A stretch of 64,000 nt of DNA from Aquitalea aquatica (GTDB lineage: Bacteria; Pseudomonadota; Gammaproteobacteria; Burkholderiales; Chromobacteriaceae), in NCBI RefSeq assembly GCF_013911085.1, contig NZ_JACERN010000030.1:62001-126000 (forward strand), given 5' to 3'. Below, in pieces: positions 46,737-55,631 of this stretch. The notes beneath the pieces were generated by a model. It ran no database searches. It was not told the DNA's origin and worked only from the letters and a program-made list of their open reading frames with translations. Made by a program: the position numbers and the translations under genes. Each line of letters opens with the position of its first letter. Position 1 is the stretch's first letter.

Positions 46737-49544
46737 TTACTCCTCGGGCAACAAGCTCCCCTTGGCCAGCAGTCCGGCGAATTCCTCTGGCGGCATCGGC
46801 TTGGCCAGCAGGTAGCCCTGGATCAGGTCACATCCCTCCTGCTTGAGGAAGCGCCACTGATCGATAGTTTCCACGCCTTCGGCCACCACCTGCATATTGA
46901 GGTTTTTCGCCATATTGATGATGGCGCGAGCAATGGCAGAATCATCGGCATCGTTGGGTATGTCACGCACGAAGGAGCGGTCGATCTTCAGCTTGTCCGC
47001 CTTGAAGCGCTTGAGATAGGACAAACTGGAATACCCGGTACCGAAGTCATCAATGGACAGCTGCAGCCCCATGCCCTTGATGCTGTCAATGGCCTGCAAT
47101 GTGCTGGTAACGTCTTCCATGATCACGCTTTCCGTCACTTCCACATCCAGCATGTCAGCAGACAAGCCATTGCTGCGCAGCGCAGTTTCCAGCACCTCGG
47201 CCAGATCCTGCTGACGGAACTGCAAGGCAGACAGATTGACTGCCAAGGACATCTTGGGCAGGCCCTGACCATGCCACAAGGCCAACTGGCGGCAGGCTTC
47301 GCGGATCACCCAGTTGCCGATCTGCACGATAAAGCCGCGCTCCTCGGCCACCTCGATAAAGCGCGCCGGCCCCAGAATACCCAGCGAGGGGTGATTCCAG
47401 CGAATCAGTGCCTCGGCCCCGGTAATGCGTCCATCCGCCATCGCGACTTGTGGCTGGTAATGCAGGATGAATTCATTGCGTTCCAGCGCAAAGCGCAGCT
47501 GGCTTTCAATCGCCAGAATTTCGCGGGCACGAGCGTTCAGATCGGCAGTGTAGAACTTGTAGCTGTTACGACCCGACGACTTGGCGTGATACATGGCGGC
47601 ATCGGCATTACGCACCAGGGTTTCGAAGTCGCGGCCATCATCCGGGTAAACGCTGATGCCGATGGACGGGGTAATCGTGATGGTGTGGTTATGCAGCTCG
47701 ATGGAGGCATTGAAGGATTCGCGAATGCGCTCCGCGGCCAGTGCAGCCTCGCTCGGGTCGGAAATCGCCGGCAGCAGGATGATGAATTCGTCGCCCCCCT
47801 GCCGCGCCACCGTTTCACCCGCCGCCAGCGAGGATTTGATCCGGTCGGCTGCCACCTGCAGCAAAATGTCACCGGCAGAATGCCCCAGCGACTCATTCAC
47901 CGTCTTGAAGCGGTCCAGATCCAGCAGCAACAGCGCCATCTGTTCGTTATCGCGACAGGCATTGTGAATCGCCAGTTCGACGCGATCGTGCATGTGGGCG
48001 CGGTTAGGCAGGCTGGTCAGCACGTCGAAATGCGCCAGGAATTGAATACGCTCGTCAGCGGCCTTGCGCTCGGTCAGATCGCTGAAGATGGCCACATAAT
48101 GGGTGATTTCGGATAGCGGGTTACGCACCGCGTTAATGGCCAGCCACTCGGGGTAGATTTCGCCGTTTTTACGGCGATTCCAGATTTCACCCTGCCAGGA
48201 CCCCTGCCCCTCAATGGCCAGCCACATATTGCCGTAGAAGGCTTCATCGTGACGGCCGGAAGACAAGATGCTGGTTTTTTGCCCCAGCACTTCCTGCTGC
48301 GAATAGCCGGTAATTTCGGTAAACGCCTTGTTGACACTGCGAATGCGCTTGTCGCTGTCGGTGATCATGATGCCTTCGACAGTGTTCTCGAACACCTTGG
48401 CCGCCAGCTGCACCCGCTCTTCTGCCGCACGTTTTTCCGAGATGTCGCGCACCATGCGCCAAACCGCATTGATACGACCAAAGGCATCGCGCATGGCCAC
48501 GGTCTTGACGCTGACCGGGACCTGATTGCTGAAACGGTTCATGTACACCGCCTCGAATTCGTCGCAATAACCGAAGCGCAATACCTTGTTGTCCAGATTG
48601 AAGCGCTCCAGCGCTTCGCTCTCCTGCCCCACCAGCGACCAGAAATTCTGCTGCTTGAGCTGGTCGAGGTTGTAGCACATCAGGTTGAGAAAGGCCGGGT
48701 TGGCATCCATCACCTGGCCGTCCAGCGAACTGATGACAATCCCGTCCAGATTGGACCAGAACAGTTCACGGTATTTGTTTTCCGAGCGGCGCAGCGCATC
48801 TTCCACCTCGCGGCGACGGGAAATATCGGCCTCCAGCGCCAGTGTCTTGGCTCGCAGCTCGTCAATCAGGCGCTTCAGTTCGGAGCGGGTCCATTCCAGG
48901 TGCTTGCCCAGCTTGCCGATTTCATCACGCCGCGCCCAGTAGAACGGTGACTCCAGCTTGAGTTCGGCCAGCTGGGTGGCTTGCTCGGTAAGGCTGTGCA
49001 TGGGCCGCAGAAAGCGCGAATGCAAAATGCTCATGATCAGCAAAATGGACAACACCAGCTGCGCCACCAGGATCAACAGGATGTTCTTCACCTGATTGTG
49101 CAGTGCATTGGCCAGGTGTTCGGTATCAAACTCCAGCGTGACCTGGCCAATTTCCTCACCACGGTAAATCACCGGCTTTTGCACGAAGGAAACGCCACCT
49201 ACGCGCCGTTCGCTGCGCAAGGCCGACAGGAATACTTGGTTGGACTGGGTGTCGGTTACCCGGATCGACACCACGCGGGCATCCTCCATGACCGAGGAAA
49301 TCAGCGGGCTGCCGGCCTGACGGCTCAGGTTCCACAATGGTTCCTGCATACCTAGCGCTACAATGTCCAGCAAGCGCTTTTCGTCGGTTTCCAGCTGGGC
49401 GGTGAGGTTATCCCGCTGAATATTGATACTGAGATAACTGATGATGGAGGCAGGAATCAGCAAGCCGAGTACCACGGCGATCATGAAGACCGTGCGCAGG
49501 GAGAGGCTTGAGGTGACTGGGTTCTTTTCTTCTTGGGATGCCAT
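46737..49544 (-). CDS. membrane sensor with HAMP-PAS-PAS-GGDEF-EAL
   Basis: 935 residues. One N-terminal membrane helix (VFMIAVVLGLLIPASIISYL) precedes a periplasmic sensor of about 120 residues. A second helix (ILLILVAQLVLSILLIMSIL) is followed by HAMP (about 185-235) and two PAS domains (about 250-370 and 375-495). The GGDEF domain has ARQGGDEFIILLP. The EAL domain (about 670-925) has EALIRWNHP, NLSALQF, DDFGTGYSSLSYL and EGVET. Key residues of both catalytic motifs look intact, so either activity is possible; GGDEF often acts as an allosteric GTP sensor in such hybrids. It lies 174 bases upstream of the other cyclase on the same strand. Confidence 0.92.
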   Translation of the reverse strand: MASQEEKNPVTSSLSLRTVFMIAVVLGLLIPASIISYLSINIQRDNLTAQLETDEKRLLDIVALGMQEPLWNLSRQAGSPLISSVMEDARVVSIRVTDTQSNQVFLSALRSERRVGGVSFVQKPVIYRGEEIGQVTLEFDTEHLANALHNQVKNILLILVAQLVLSILLIMSILHSRFLRPMHSLTEQATQLAELKLESPFYWARRDEIGKLGKHLEWTRSELKRLIDELRAKTLALEADISRRREVEDALRRSENKYRELFWSNLDGIVISSLDGQVMDANPAFLNLMCYNLDQLKQQNFWSLVGQESEALERFNLDNKVLRFGYCDEFEAVYMNRFSNQVPVSVKTVAMRDAFGRINAVWRMVRDISEKRAAEERVQLAAKVFENTVEGIMITDSDKRIRSVNKAFTEITGYSQQEVLGQKTSILSSGRHDEAFYGNMWLAIEGQGSWQGEIWNRRKNGEIYPEWLAINAVRNPLSEITHYVAIFSDLTERKAADERIQFLAHFDVLTSLPNRAHMHDRVELAIHNACRDNEQMALLLLDLDRFKTVNESLGHSAGDILLQVAADRIKSSLAAGETVARQGGDEFIILLPAISDPSEAALAAERIRESFNASIELHNHTITITPSIGISVYPDDGRDFETLVRNADAAMYHAKSSGRNSYKFYTADLNARAREILAIESQLRFALERNEFILHYQPQVAMADGRITGAEALIRWNHPSLGILGPARFIEVAEERGFIVQIGNWVIREACRQLALWHGQGLPKMSLAVNLSALQFRQQDLAEVLETALRSNGLSADMLDVEVTESVIMEDVTSTLQAIDSIKGMGLQLSIDDFGTGYSSLSYLKRFKADKLKIDRSFVRDIPNDADDSAIARAIINMAKNLNMQVVAEGVETIDQWRFLKQEGCDLIQGYLLAKPMPPEEFAGLLAKGSLLPEE

Positions 49545-49790
49545 CTGTATCGGTTATCAAAAAGCGTTCATGGAGCGGAAAATCCGCTATCAATATTTAG
49601 CTGCACAATTGCAGCCCATATGCTGTAAATCAGATTAATCGCATAATAAGGCAGACCTTTCCCAGTTATAAGCGATTTTTTCTTTGCATAACAGTTTCTG
49701 CAGTACGGCCAGACCTCGCGCGGTCAATTTGCCATGCCCAGAGCAGCAGCCTACAATCCCCTGCATTCAGAATTCGGCAGGACTTTATTC

Positions 49791-51110
49791 ATGTCAGCAA
49801 CACAGTACGACACGCTTATTTCAGCACGCTGGATCATCACGGTAGAACAAGATGGCGAAGTGCTGGAAAACCATGCTGTCGCCATCAAGAATGGCCAGAT
49901 CGCCGCCATCATTCCCGCCAGCCAGTGCGCAGCAATCAGCGCCAATGAAAGACTGGAACTGGGTAATCATGTACTCATGCCCGGCTTGATCAATCTGCAT
50001 GGCCACTCGGCCATGACCCTGCTGCGCGGCCTGGCCGACGACAAGGCACTGATGGACTGGCTGAACAATCATATCTGGCCAGCAGAAGGCAAGCACGTGC
50101 GCGATGATTTCGTGTTCGACGGCGCCAGCCTGGCGATGGCAGAAATGATTCGCGGTGGCACCACCACCATCAACGACATGTACTTCTACCATGCCGCCAT
50201 GGGCCGTGCTGGCCTGGCATCTGGCATGCGTACCTTTGTCGGCTGCTCGATTCTGGAATTCCCCACCAATTACGCCAGCAATGCCGATGAATACATCAGC
50301 AAGGGCATGGCCGAGCGTAGCGAATTCCTGGGCGAAGAGCTGATTACCTTCACCCTGGCCCCGCACGCCCCCTACACCGTGTCTGATGCCACCTTCCGCA
50401 AGGTGGTGGATCTGGCCGAGCGCGAAGACATGCGCATTCACTGCCACATCCACGAAACCGCGGATGAGGTGAACAACAGCGTCAAGGAACTGCAACAGCG
50501 CCCGCTGGCGCGCCTGCAACAGCTGGGCTTGCTGTCGCCACGGCTGATTGCCGCCCACATGGTGCATCTGAACACCGATGAGATCGACATCGTCGCCCGC
50601 CATGGCGTGGCAGTCGCACACAATCCGGCCTCCAATATGAAGCTGGCTTCGGGCATTGCCCCGGTACAACAATTGCTGGCCGCCGGCGTGGCTGTCGGCA
50701 TCGGTACCGATGGTGCTGCTTCCAACAACAAGCTGGACATGATGGCAGAAACCCGTCTGGCCGCCCTGCTGGCCAAGGTGGGTACGCTGGACCCGACCGC
50801 AGTGCCGGCAGCCACCGCCATTCGCATGGCCACGCTCAATGGCGCCAAGGCTTTGGGCATTGCCGACAAGGTGGGCTCGGTCAAGGTGGGCAAACAGGCC
50901 GACCTGATTGCCATCGACCTGTCGGCTCTGGAAACCGCTCCGGCTTTCGATCCGGTCTCGCATGTGGTGTACGCCGCTGGCCGCGAACAAGTGAGCCATG
51001 TCTGGGTGAAGGGCCGCTGCCTACTGGACGCACGCCAGCTGCAGACCATGGACGAAGTTGCACTGAAAGCGCGTGGTGAAGACTGGCGCAACCGCATTCT
51101 GGCGAGGTAA
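49791..51110 (+). CDS. mtaD: 5-methylthioadenosine/S-adenosylhomocysteine deaminase-like amidohydrolase
   Basis: 439-residue metal-dependent hydrolase of the TRZ/ATZ group. INLHGHSAMTLLRGLADD has the HxH metal pair; FTLAPHAPYTVSDA and IHCHIHETADEVNNS give the next His residues. The late GIGTDGAASNNKLDMMAETR supplies the catalytic Asp. Members deaminate MTA or SAH in S-adenosylmethionine recycling; other purine-like substrates are possible. The ATG at 49791 is preferred to one 19 codons earlier (AGGA upstream). Three bases before ubiG, a SAM-dependent methyltransferase that releases SAH, so the pairing makes sense. Confidence 0.85.
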   Translation: MSATQYDTLISARWIITVEQDGEVLENHAVAIKNGQIAAIIPASQCAAISANERLELGNHVLMPGLINLHGHSAMTLLRGLADDKALMDWLNNHIWPAEGKHVRDDFVFDGASLAMAEMIRGGTTTINDMYFYHAAMGRAGLASGMRTFVGCSILEFPTNYASNADEYISKGMAERSEFLGEELITFTLAPHAPYTVSDATFRKVVDLAEREDMRIHCHIHETADEVNNSVKELQQRPLARLQQLGLLSPRLIAAHMVHLNTDEIDIVARHGVAVAHNPASNMKLASGIAPVQQLLAAGVAVGIGTDGAASNNKLDMMAETRLAALLAKVGTLDPTAVPAATAIRMATLNGAKALGIADKVGSVKVGKQADLIAIDLSALETAPAFDPVSHVVYAAGREQVSHVWVKGRCLLDARQLQTMDEVALKARGEDWRNRILAR

Positions 51111-51113
51111 GCA

Positions 51114-51815
51114 ATGAGCAATGTAGACGAACTGGAAATCGACAAATTCAGCCAACTGGCACACAAGTGGTGGGACAAGGACAGCGAATTCAAGCCGCTG
51201 CACGAAATCAACCCGCTGCGGCTGGACTATATCGACGACTTTGCCGGCATCAAGGACCTGAAAGTACTGGATGTGGGCTGTGGTGGCGGGATTCTGGCCG
51301 AGAGCATGGCCCTGCGTGGCGCGCAGGTCACCGGCATTGATCTGGCCAAGAAATCATTAAAAGTGGCTCAGTTGCACAGCCTGGAATCGGGCGTGGCCGT
51401 CGAGTACCGTTGCATTGCCGTGGAAGAGCTGGCCGACGAAGCGCCAGGCAGCTTTGATGTGGTGACCTGCATGGAAATGCTGGAGCATGTGCCGGACCCG
51501 GAAAGCGTGGTACGCAGCTGCGCGCGTCTGGTCAAGCCCGGTGGCTGGGTATTTTTCTCCACCCTCAACCGCAACGCCAAGGCCTATCTGCTGGCGGTGG
51601 TGGGCGCAGAATACCTGCTCAACATGCTGCCGCGCGGCACGCATGAATATGCCCGCTTCCTCAAGCCTTCCGAATTGTCACGCATGGCCCGCAATGCCGG
51701 ACTGGAAATCGGCAACGTCAGCGGCATGAGCTACAACCCACTGACCCGCATCTACGCACTGGGAGACGACACCCAGGTCAACTACCTGATGGCCACCCGC
51801 CGCGCCATGCGCTAA
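51114..51815 (+). CDS. ubiG: ubiquinone biosynthesis O-methyltransferase
   Basis: 233-residue SAM methyltransferase that performs both O-methylations in ubiquinone synthesis. SAM motif I is [16 protein letters not shown] (about residues 51-66); [20 protein letters not shown] and [10 protein letters not shown] follow. The start [20 protein letters not shown] is typical of UbiG. Four bases separate it from the amidohydrolase gene, so they form an operon ended by a terminator. Confidence 0.95.
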   Translation: MSNVDELEIDKFSQLAHKWWDKDSEFKPLHEINPLRLDYIDDFAGIKDLKVLDVGCGGGILAESMALRGAQVTGIDLAKKSLKVAQLHSLESGVAVEYRCIAVEELADEAPGSFDVVTCMEMLEHVPDPESVVRSCARLVKPGGWVFFSTLNRNAKAYLLAVVGAEYLLNMLPRGTHEYARFLKPSELSRMARNAGLEIGNVSGMSYNPLTRIYALGDDTQVNYLMATRRAMR

Positions 51816-51829
51816 GCGCAAGTAGATAC

Positions 51830-51869
51830 AAGCCCCTGCCCCGGCCTGACCGCCGGGCAGGGGCTTTTT
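51830..51869 (+). terminator. terminator after ubiG
   Basis: Twelve-bp stem AAGCCCCTGCCC / GGGCAGGGGCTT with a 13-base loop and a TTTTT tail. Confidence 0.88.
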
Positions 51870-52248
51870 ACATTCTGCAGCCACAACGAAAAAAAGGCCT
51901 TCGCCGCAGCGAAGGCCCCCAATCATCCCCCGGTCCAGGACCGGTAAACAACCCGCTAGATTGTGAGAAAACACACCACACCCTCAGGTGCACTGCTTGC
52001 CTCAGGCAAGTTTGTATAGCCCCATTCCTCGTGTCAGCCATTTCAAACAAGCGTTTTAATCCTAAAGCCTATTCCGGATACAGACAAGGGATTTCCCTAA
52101 TAAAGCCAAGAAATATCATCAAAATGCAACAGACCTTACCTAGTGTCATCAGTCTGCCCAACAGCCCAACTGCCAGACAATTCCACATTCCAATTGCCGC
52201 GCAGGCCAATATATATGAAAATAATAATATTCGATAATGGAGACGCCG
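51870..52248. other. AT-rich intergenic stretch before a GntR gene
   Basis: About 380 bases without a supportable gene. It holds a small dyad CTTGCC-TCA-GGCAAG at 51996-52010 followed by TTTGTAT. An AT-rich run before the regulator (ATATATATGAAAATAATAAT) probably contains its promoter, but no clear hexamer pair was found. Confidence 0.5.
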
Positions 52249-52920
52249 ATGACGTTCAAGGCCAACGACTCGCTCACGGAACAAATAGCCCAATACCTTG
52301 GGAAAAAGATCATCCAGGGAGAAATGGCACCGGGCGAGCGCATACAGGAACTACGCATTGCGGCCGAGCTTGAGGTCAGCCGGGGTTCGGTACGGGAAGC
52401 CTTGCTGATTCTGCAGCGGCGTCATCTGGTGGAAATTTTTCCGCGCCGCGGTGCTGTGGTGTCCAGCATTTCCGGCCAGGATGTGCGCGACTTCTTCGAG
52501 CTGTGGTTCATGTTGCTGGACCGGGTGGTCAGCAATCTGGCCAGCAATTGGAAAAACGACGATCTGGCGCGCTTTTTCGAGCTGATGACGCAGCTGGCCG
52601 AATGCCATCGCCAGGATGACATGCCCGGCTATTTTGATAGCGGGGTGGAATTCCTGCGGGCCTTGTACGATTTCTCCAGCAACCGCTACATGAGCGCAGC
52701 CTTGCAAGACCTGCTGCCGCTGACCCAGCGTTGCCTCTACGCCATCCTGCGTGCCGGTAGATCGCAAATGGATCGTACCCAAGAATTTCTGGAAGATCTG
52801 CTGAAAACCATCATCGCCCGCGATACCACGCGCCTGCGCATCATGGTGGCGGAATTCGGCCAGGACTACAGCAAACTGGCACAAAAATCAGCCGAGGCTC
52901 TTGCGGGCAGCCAGCACTGA
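52249..52920 (+). CDS. GntR/FadR-type (FCD) transcription regulator
   Basis: 223 residues. The winged helix-turn-helix (LTEQIAQYLGKKIIQGEMAP, RIQELRIAAELEVSRGSVRE) at about 8-75 is followed by an all-helical FCD ligand domain (DVRDFFELWFMLLDRVVSNL, FYDFSSNRYM-like region). FCD regulators usually sense carboxylic acids. The ATG at 52249 has GGAG six bases upstream; the ATG at 52237 overlaps that site. No target genes are obvious; it stands alone between two terminators. Confidence 0.9.
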   Translation: MTFKANDSLTEQIAQYLGKKIIQGEMAPGERIQELRIAAELEVSRGSVREALLILQRRHLVEIFPRRGAVVSSISGQDVRDFFELWFMLLDRVVSNLASNWKNDDLARFFELMTQLAECHRQDDMPGYFDSGVEFLRALYDFSSNRYMSAALQDLLPLTQRCLYAILRAGRSQMDRTQEFLEDLLKTIIARDTTRLRIMVAEFGQDYSKLAQKSAEALAGSQH

Positions 52921-52932
52921 GTAGCTAGCCAT

Positions 52933-52970
52933 ATGAAAAAAGCCGCGAAATCATTCGCAGCTTTTTTCAT
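52933..52970. terminator. bidirectional terminator between the FCD regulator and folA
   Basis: Stem ATGAAAAAAGC-C-GCGAA / TTCGC-A-GCTTTTTTCAT with one mismatch and an ATCA loop. Six-base A and T runs lie on either side, so it serves the convergent genes. Confidence 0.85.
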
Positions 52971-52988
52971 GGTCGGATCAGCTTCTGC

Positions 52989-53486
52989 CTAGCTGGCATG
53001 GCGTCGCCGGTAATCGACGAAAGCGTAAGCCAGTCCCTGTTCGCTGCAATGCTCGCTGCGCGACTCCTCCAGCCAGGACTGCGCATCAAATGCGGGAAAG
53101 TGCGCATCGCCTTCAAAAGATTGGGCGATTTCAGTCAGGCGCAGGCAATCCGCAGCAGCAATCGCTTGCCGGTACAACTCGGCCCCACCGATCAGGCAGA
53201 CCTCGGCCACATCGGCCGCCATCTCCAGCGCCTGCTCCAATGAATGCGCCACTTCCACACCAGCAGCCTGCCAGTCCGCTTGACGGGTAATCACGATATT
53301 GCGCCGGCCCGGCAGCGGGCGGCCAATCGAATCATAGGTTTTGCGCCCCATCAGCACCGGCTTGCCCAGCGTGACCGCCTTGAAATGCTTGAGGTCTTCC
53401 GGCAGGTGCCAGGGCAAGGTGTTGTTGATGCCGATCACCCGATTGCTGGCCATGGCGGCCACCAGCGTCAGTACAGGCTTGCTCAT
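52989..53486 (-). CDS. folA: dihydrofolate reductase
   Basis: 165-residue enzyme that reduces dihydrofolate with [25 protein letters not shown] has the N-terminal strand and the Trp of the Met20 loop. [20 protein letters not shown] contains the catalytic Asp/Glu equivalent (E in PEDL), and [20 protein letters not shown] follows. The [10 protein letters not shown] loop is the NADPH site. Four-base overlap with thyA, the enzyme that produces its substrate. Confidence 0.96.
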   Translation of the reverse strand: MSKPVLTLVAAMASNRVIGINNTLPWHLPEDLKHFKAVTLGKPVLMGRKTYDSIGRPLPGRRNIVITRQADWQAAGVEVAHSLEQALEMAADVAEVCLIGGAELYRQAIAAADCLRLTEIAQSFEGDAHFPAFDAQSWLEESRSEHCSEQGLAYAFVDYRRRHAS

Positions 53487-54277
53487 ACCGCCACTGCTCC
53501 CTTGATATGTGGATGGGGGTCGTAGCCTTCCAGCGTGAAGTCGTCAAAGGTGAAGGCAAACAGATCGGTCACCGCCGGGTTGATCTTCATCTGCGGCAGC
53601 GGACGCGGTTCACGGCTCAGCTGCAGGCGGGTCTGTTCCAGATGATTGCTGTACAGGTGGGCATCACCCAGCGTGTGCACGAAATCGCCGGGCTTGAGGC
53701 CACACACTTGCGCCACCATCATGGTGAGCAAGGCATAAGATGCGATATTGAAAGGCACGCCCAGGAAGATGTCGGCCGAGCGCTGATACAGCTGGCAGGA
53801 CAGCTTGCCATCCGCCACATAAAACTGGAACAGGCTGTGGCAAGGCGGCAGCGCCATTTCGTCCACCAGAGCCGGGTTCCAAGCAGAAACGATCAGCCGG
53901 CGCGAATCGGGATTGCGCTTGATCATCTCCACCACATTGCTGATCTGGTCGATATGGCGGCCATCAGGTGCCGGCCAGCTGCGCCACTGGTAGCCGTAAA
54001 CCGGGCCCAGGTCGCCATTTTCATCGGCCCACTCATCCCAGATTGATACCCCGTTTTCCTTCAGATAGCGGATATTGGTATCACCGGTCAAAAACCACAG
54101 CAGTTCGTGAATGATGGAGCGCAGATGGCATTTCTTGGTGGTAATCAGCGGAAAACCCTGCTGCAGGTCGAAACGCATCTGATAGCCGAATACCGAACGG
54201 GTGCCGGTGCCGGTGCGGTCGGACTTGTCATGGCCATGTTCCAGCACATGGCGCATCAGGTCGAGGTACTGTTGCAT
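53483..54277 (-). CDS. thyA: thymidylate synthase
   Basis: 264 residues, exactly the usual length of E. coli-type ThyA. It turns dUMP into dTMP with methylene-THF. Motifs: [19 protein letters not shown], the catalytic Cys in [12 protein letters not shown] (near residue 146), and [22 protein letters not shown] at 54277 chosen to give MQQYLDLM; the frame is open 45 codons further. Coupled to folA. Confidence 0.97.
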   Translation of the reverse strand: MQQYLDLMRHVLEHGHDKSDRTGTGTRSVFGYQMRFDLQQGFPLITTKKCHLRSIIHELLWFLTGDTNIRYLKENGVSIWDEWADENGDLGPVYGYQWRSWPAPDGRHIDQISNVVEMIKRNPDSRRLIVSAWNPALVDEMALPPCHSLFQFYVADGKLSCQLYQRSADIFLGVPFNIASYALLTMMVAQVCGLKPGDFVHTLGDAHLYSNHLEQTRLQLSREPRPLPQMKINPAVTDLFAFTFDDFTLEGYDPHPHIKGAVAV

Positions 54278-54458
54278 GCTGCCATCCATCCATAAGAATC
54301 CGCCGATTGTACCGCAGGCAGCCACAGGCCGTCGCCCCTGCCGCCCGAGCTGTATAAACAGCAGGGCTAATAACCATGATGCCAAATCGGGCTGGCCGGC
54401 CGCCCCCGGCATACGCTACCATCCGCTTTAAAATACAACGTCAGAAAACTGGGGCTCA

Positions 54459-55625
54459 ATGGCAGAAGATTCCGATCTCGAACGGACCGAACCCGCGTCA
54501 GCCAAACGGCTGCAAACCGCGCGGGACGACGGCAATATCCCGCGCTCGCGGGAATTGTCCACGTTCGCTATCACCATGACCGGAGTCGCACTGCTGATGA
54601 CACTGGGCGGCAAGTTGGCCGGCGCCATCATGCTGATGATGAAACAGCTGCTGATCTTTGATCAGCACACCGTGCAACAGGCCGAGCCGGCCATCGTCCG
54701 CTTCAAGGAAGCACTGTTCTCCATGCTGTGGCAGCTGATGCCGATATTGGGCGGACTGGCACTGGTGGCGGTGGCCACCCCCATTCTGATCGGTGGCTGG
54801 AACTTCACCCTCAGTCCGCTGGAGCCCAAGCTGACCAAGCTGAATCCGGCCAGCGGCATCAAGCGCATTTTCTCGCTCAACTCCGCCACCGAAGGGCTGA
54901 AAGCCATTCTCAAGAGCATGCTGATTGGCGGGGTAGCGGTATGGATCATCTGGCGTGAGCGCACCGACATTCTCGGGCTGCTCACCATGCCGCTGGAAGC
55001 AGGCATCCTCAAGATGACCGACATGCTGATCACCACCTTCTTCACCGTCACCGCCGCCATGCTGATGCTGGTGGTGATCGACGTGCCATTCCAGCTGTGG
55101 AACTACCACAAGCAGCTGCGCATGACCAAGGAAGAGATCAAGCAGGAATACAAGGAAATGGAAGGCTCTCCCGAGGTCAAGGGTCGTATCCGCCAGCTAC
55201 AACGGGAAGCTGCACGCAAGCGTATGATGGCCGAAATCCCCAAGGCCAACGTGATCGTGACCAACCCGACCCACTATGCAGTGGCACTGAAATACGAAGA
55301 AGGCATGCAGGCACCGCAGATTGTCGCCTTGGGCACGTTGAAGCTGGCTGAAAAAATCATCGAAACCGGCAAAGAGCACAAAGTTACCGTGATGCGCTCA
55401 CCCAGTTTTGCCCGGGCATTGTATTTCCATGGCGAATTGGGCCGGGAAATCCCCGCCAGGCTGTATACTGCGGCAGCGCAGATCCTGGCCTATGTCTACC
55501 AGTTGAAAGCCTACGAGTACAATGGCGGGCTGGCACCGGTCTACCCGGACCAACTGGATGTTCCCGCCGACCTTGACCCGGAAAGCAAACGCCAGCAAGA
55601 TGCGGCCCCGAAAGCGAGACCATAA
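54459..55625 (+). CDS. flhB: flagellar export apparatus protein FlhB
   Basis: 388-residue membrane protein that switches export from rod/hook to filament substrates. Four membrane helices lie within residues 30-205. The autocleavage site NPTH is at 269-272, in VIVTNPTHYAVALKYEEG. The N-terminal DLERTEPASAKRLQTARDDG is typical. A Pro/charged tail ends the protein. First gene of the flhB-flhA-flhF-flhG-fliA-motA run and seven bases before flhA. Confidence 0.97.
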   Translation: MAEDSDLERTEPASAKRLQTARDDGNIPRSRELSTFAITMTGVALLMTLGGKLAGAIMLMMKQLLIFDQHTVQQAEPAIVRFKEALFSMLWQLMPILGGLALVAVATPILIGGWNFTLSPLEPKLTKLNPASGIKRIFSLNSATEGLKAILKSMLIGGVAVWIIWRERTDILGLLTMPLEAGILKMTDMLITTFFTVTAAMLMLVVIDVPFQLWNYHKQLRMTKEEIKQEYKEMEGSPEVKGRIRQLQREAARKRMMAEIPKANVIVTNPTHYAVALKYEEGMQAPQIVALGTLKLAEKIIETGKEHKVTVMRSPSFARALYFHGELGREIPARLYTAAAQILAYVYQLKAYEYNGGLAPVYPDQLDVPADLDPESKRQQDAAPKARP

Positions 55626-55631
55626 TTCCGG

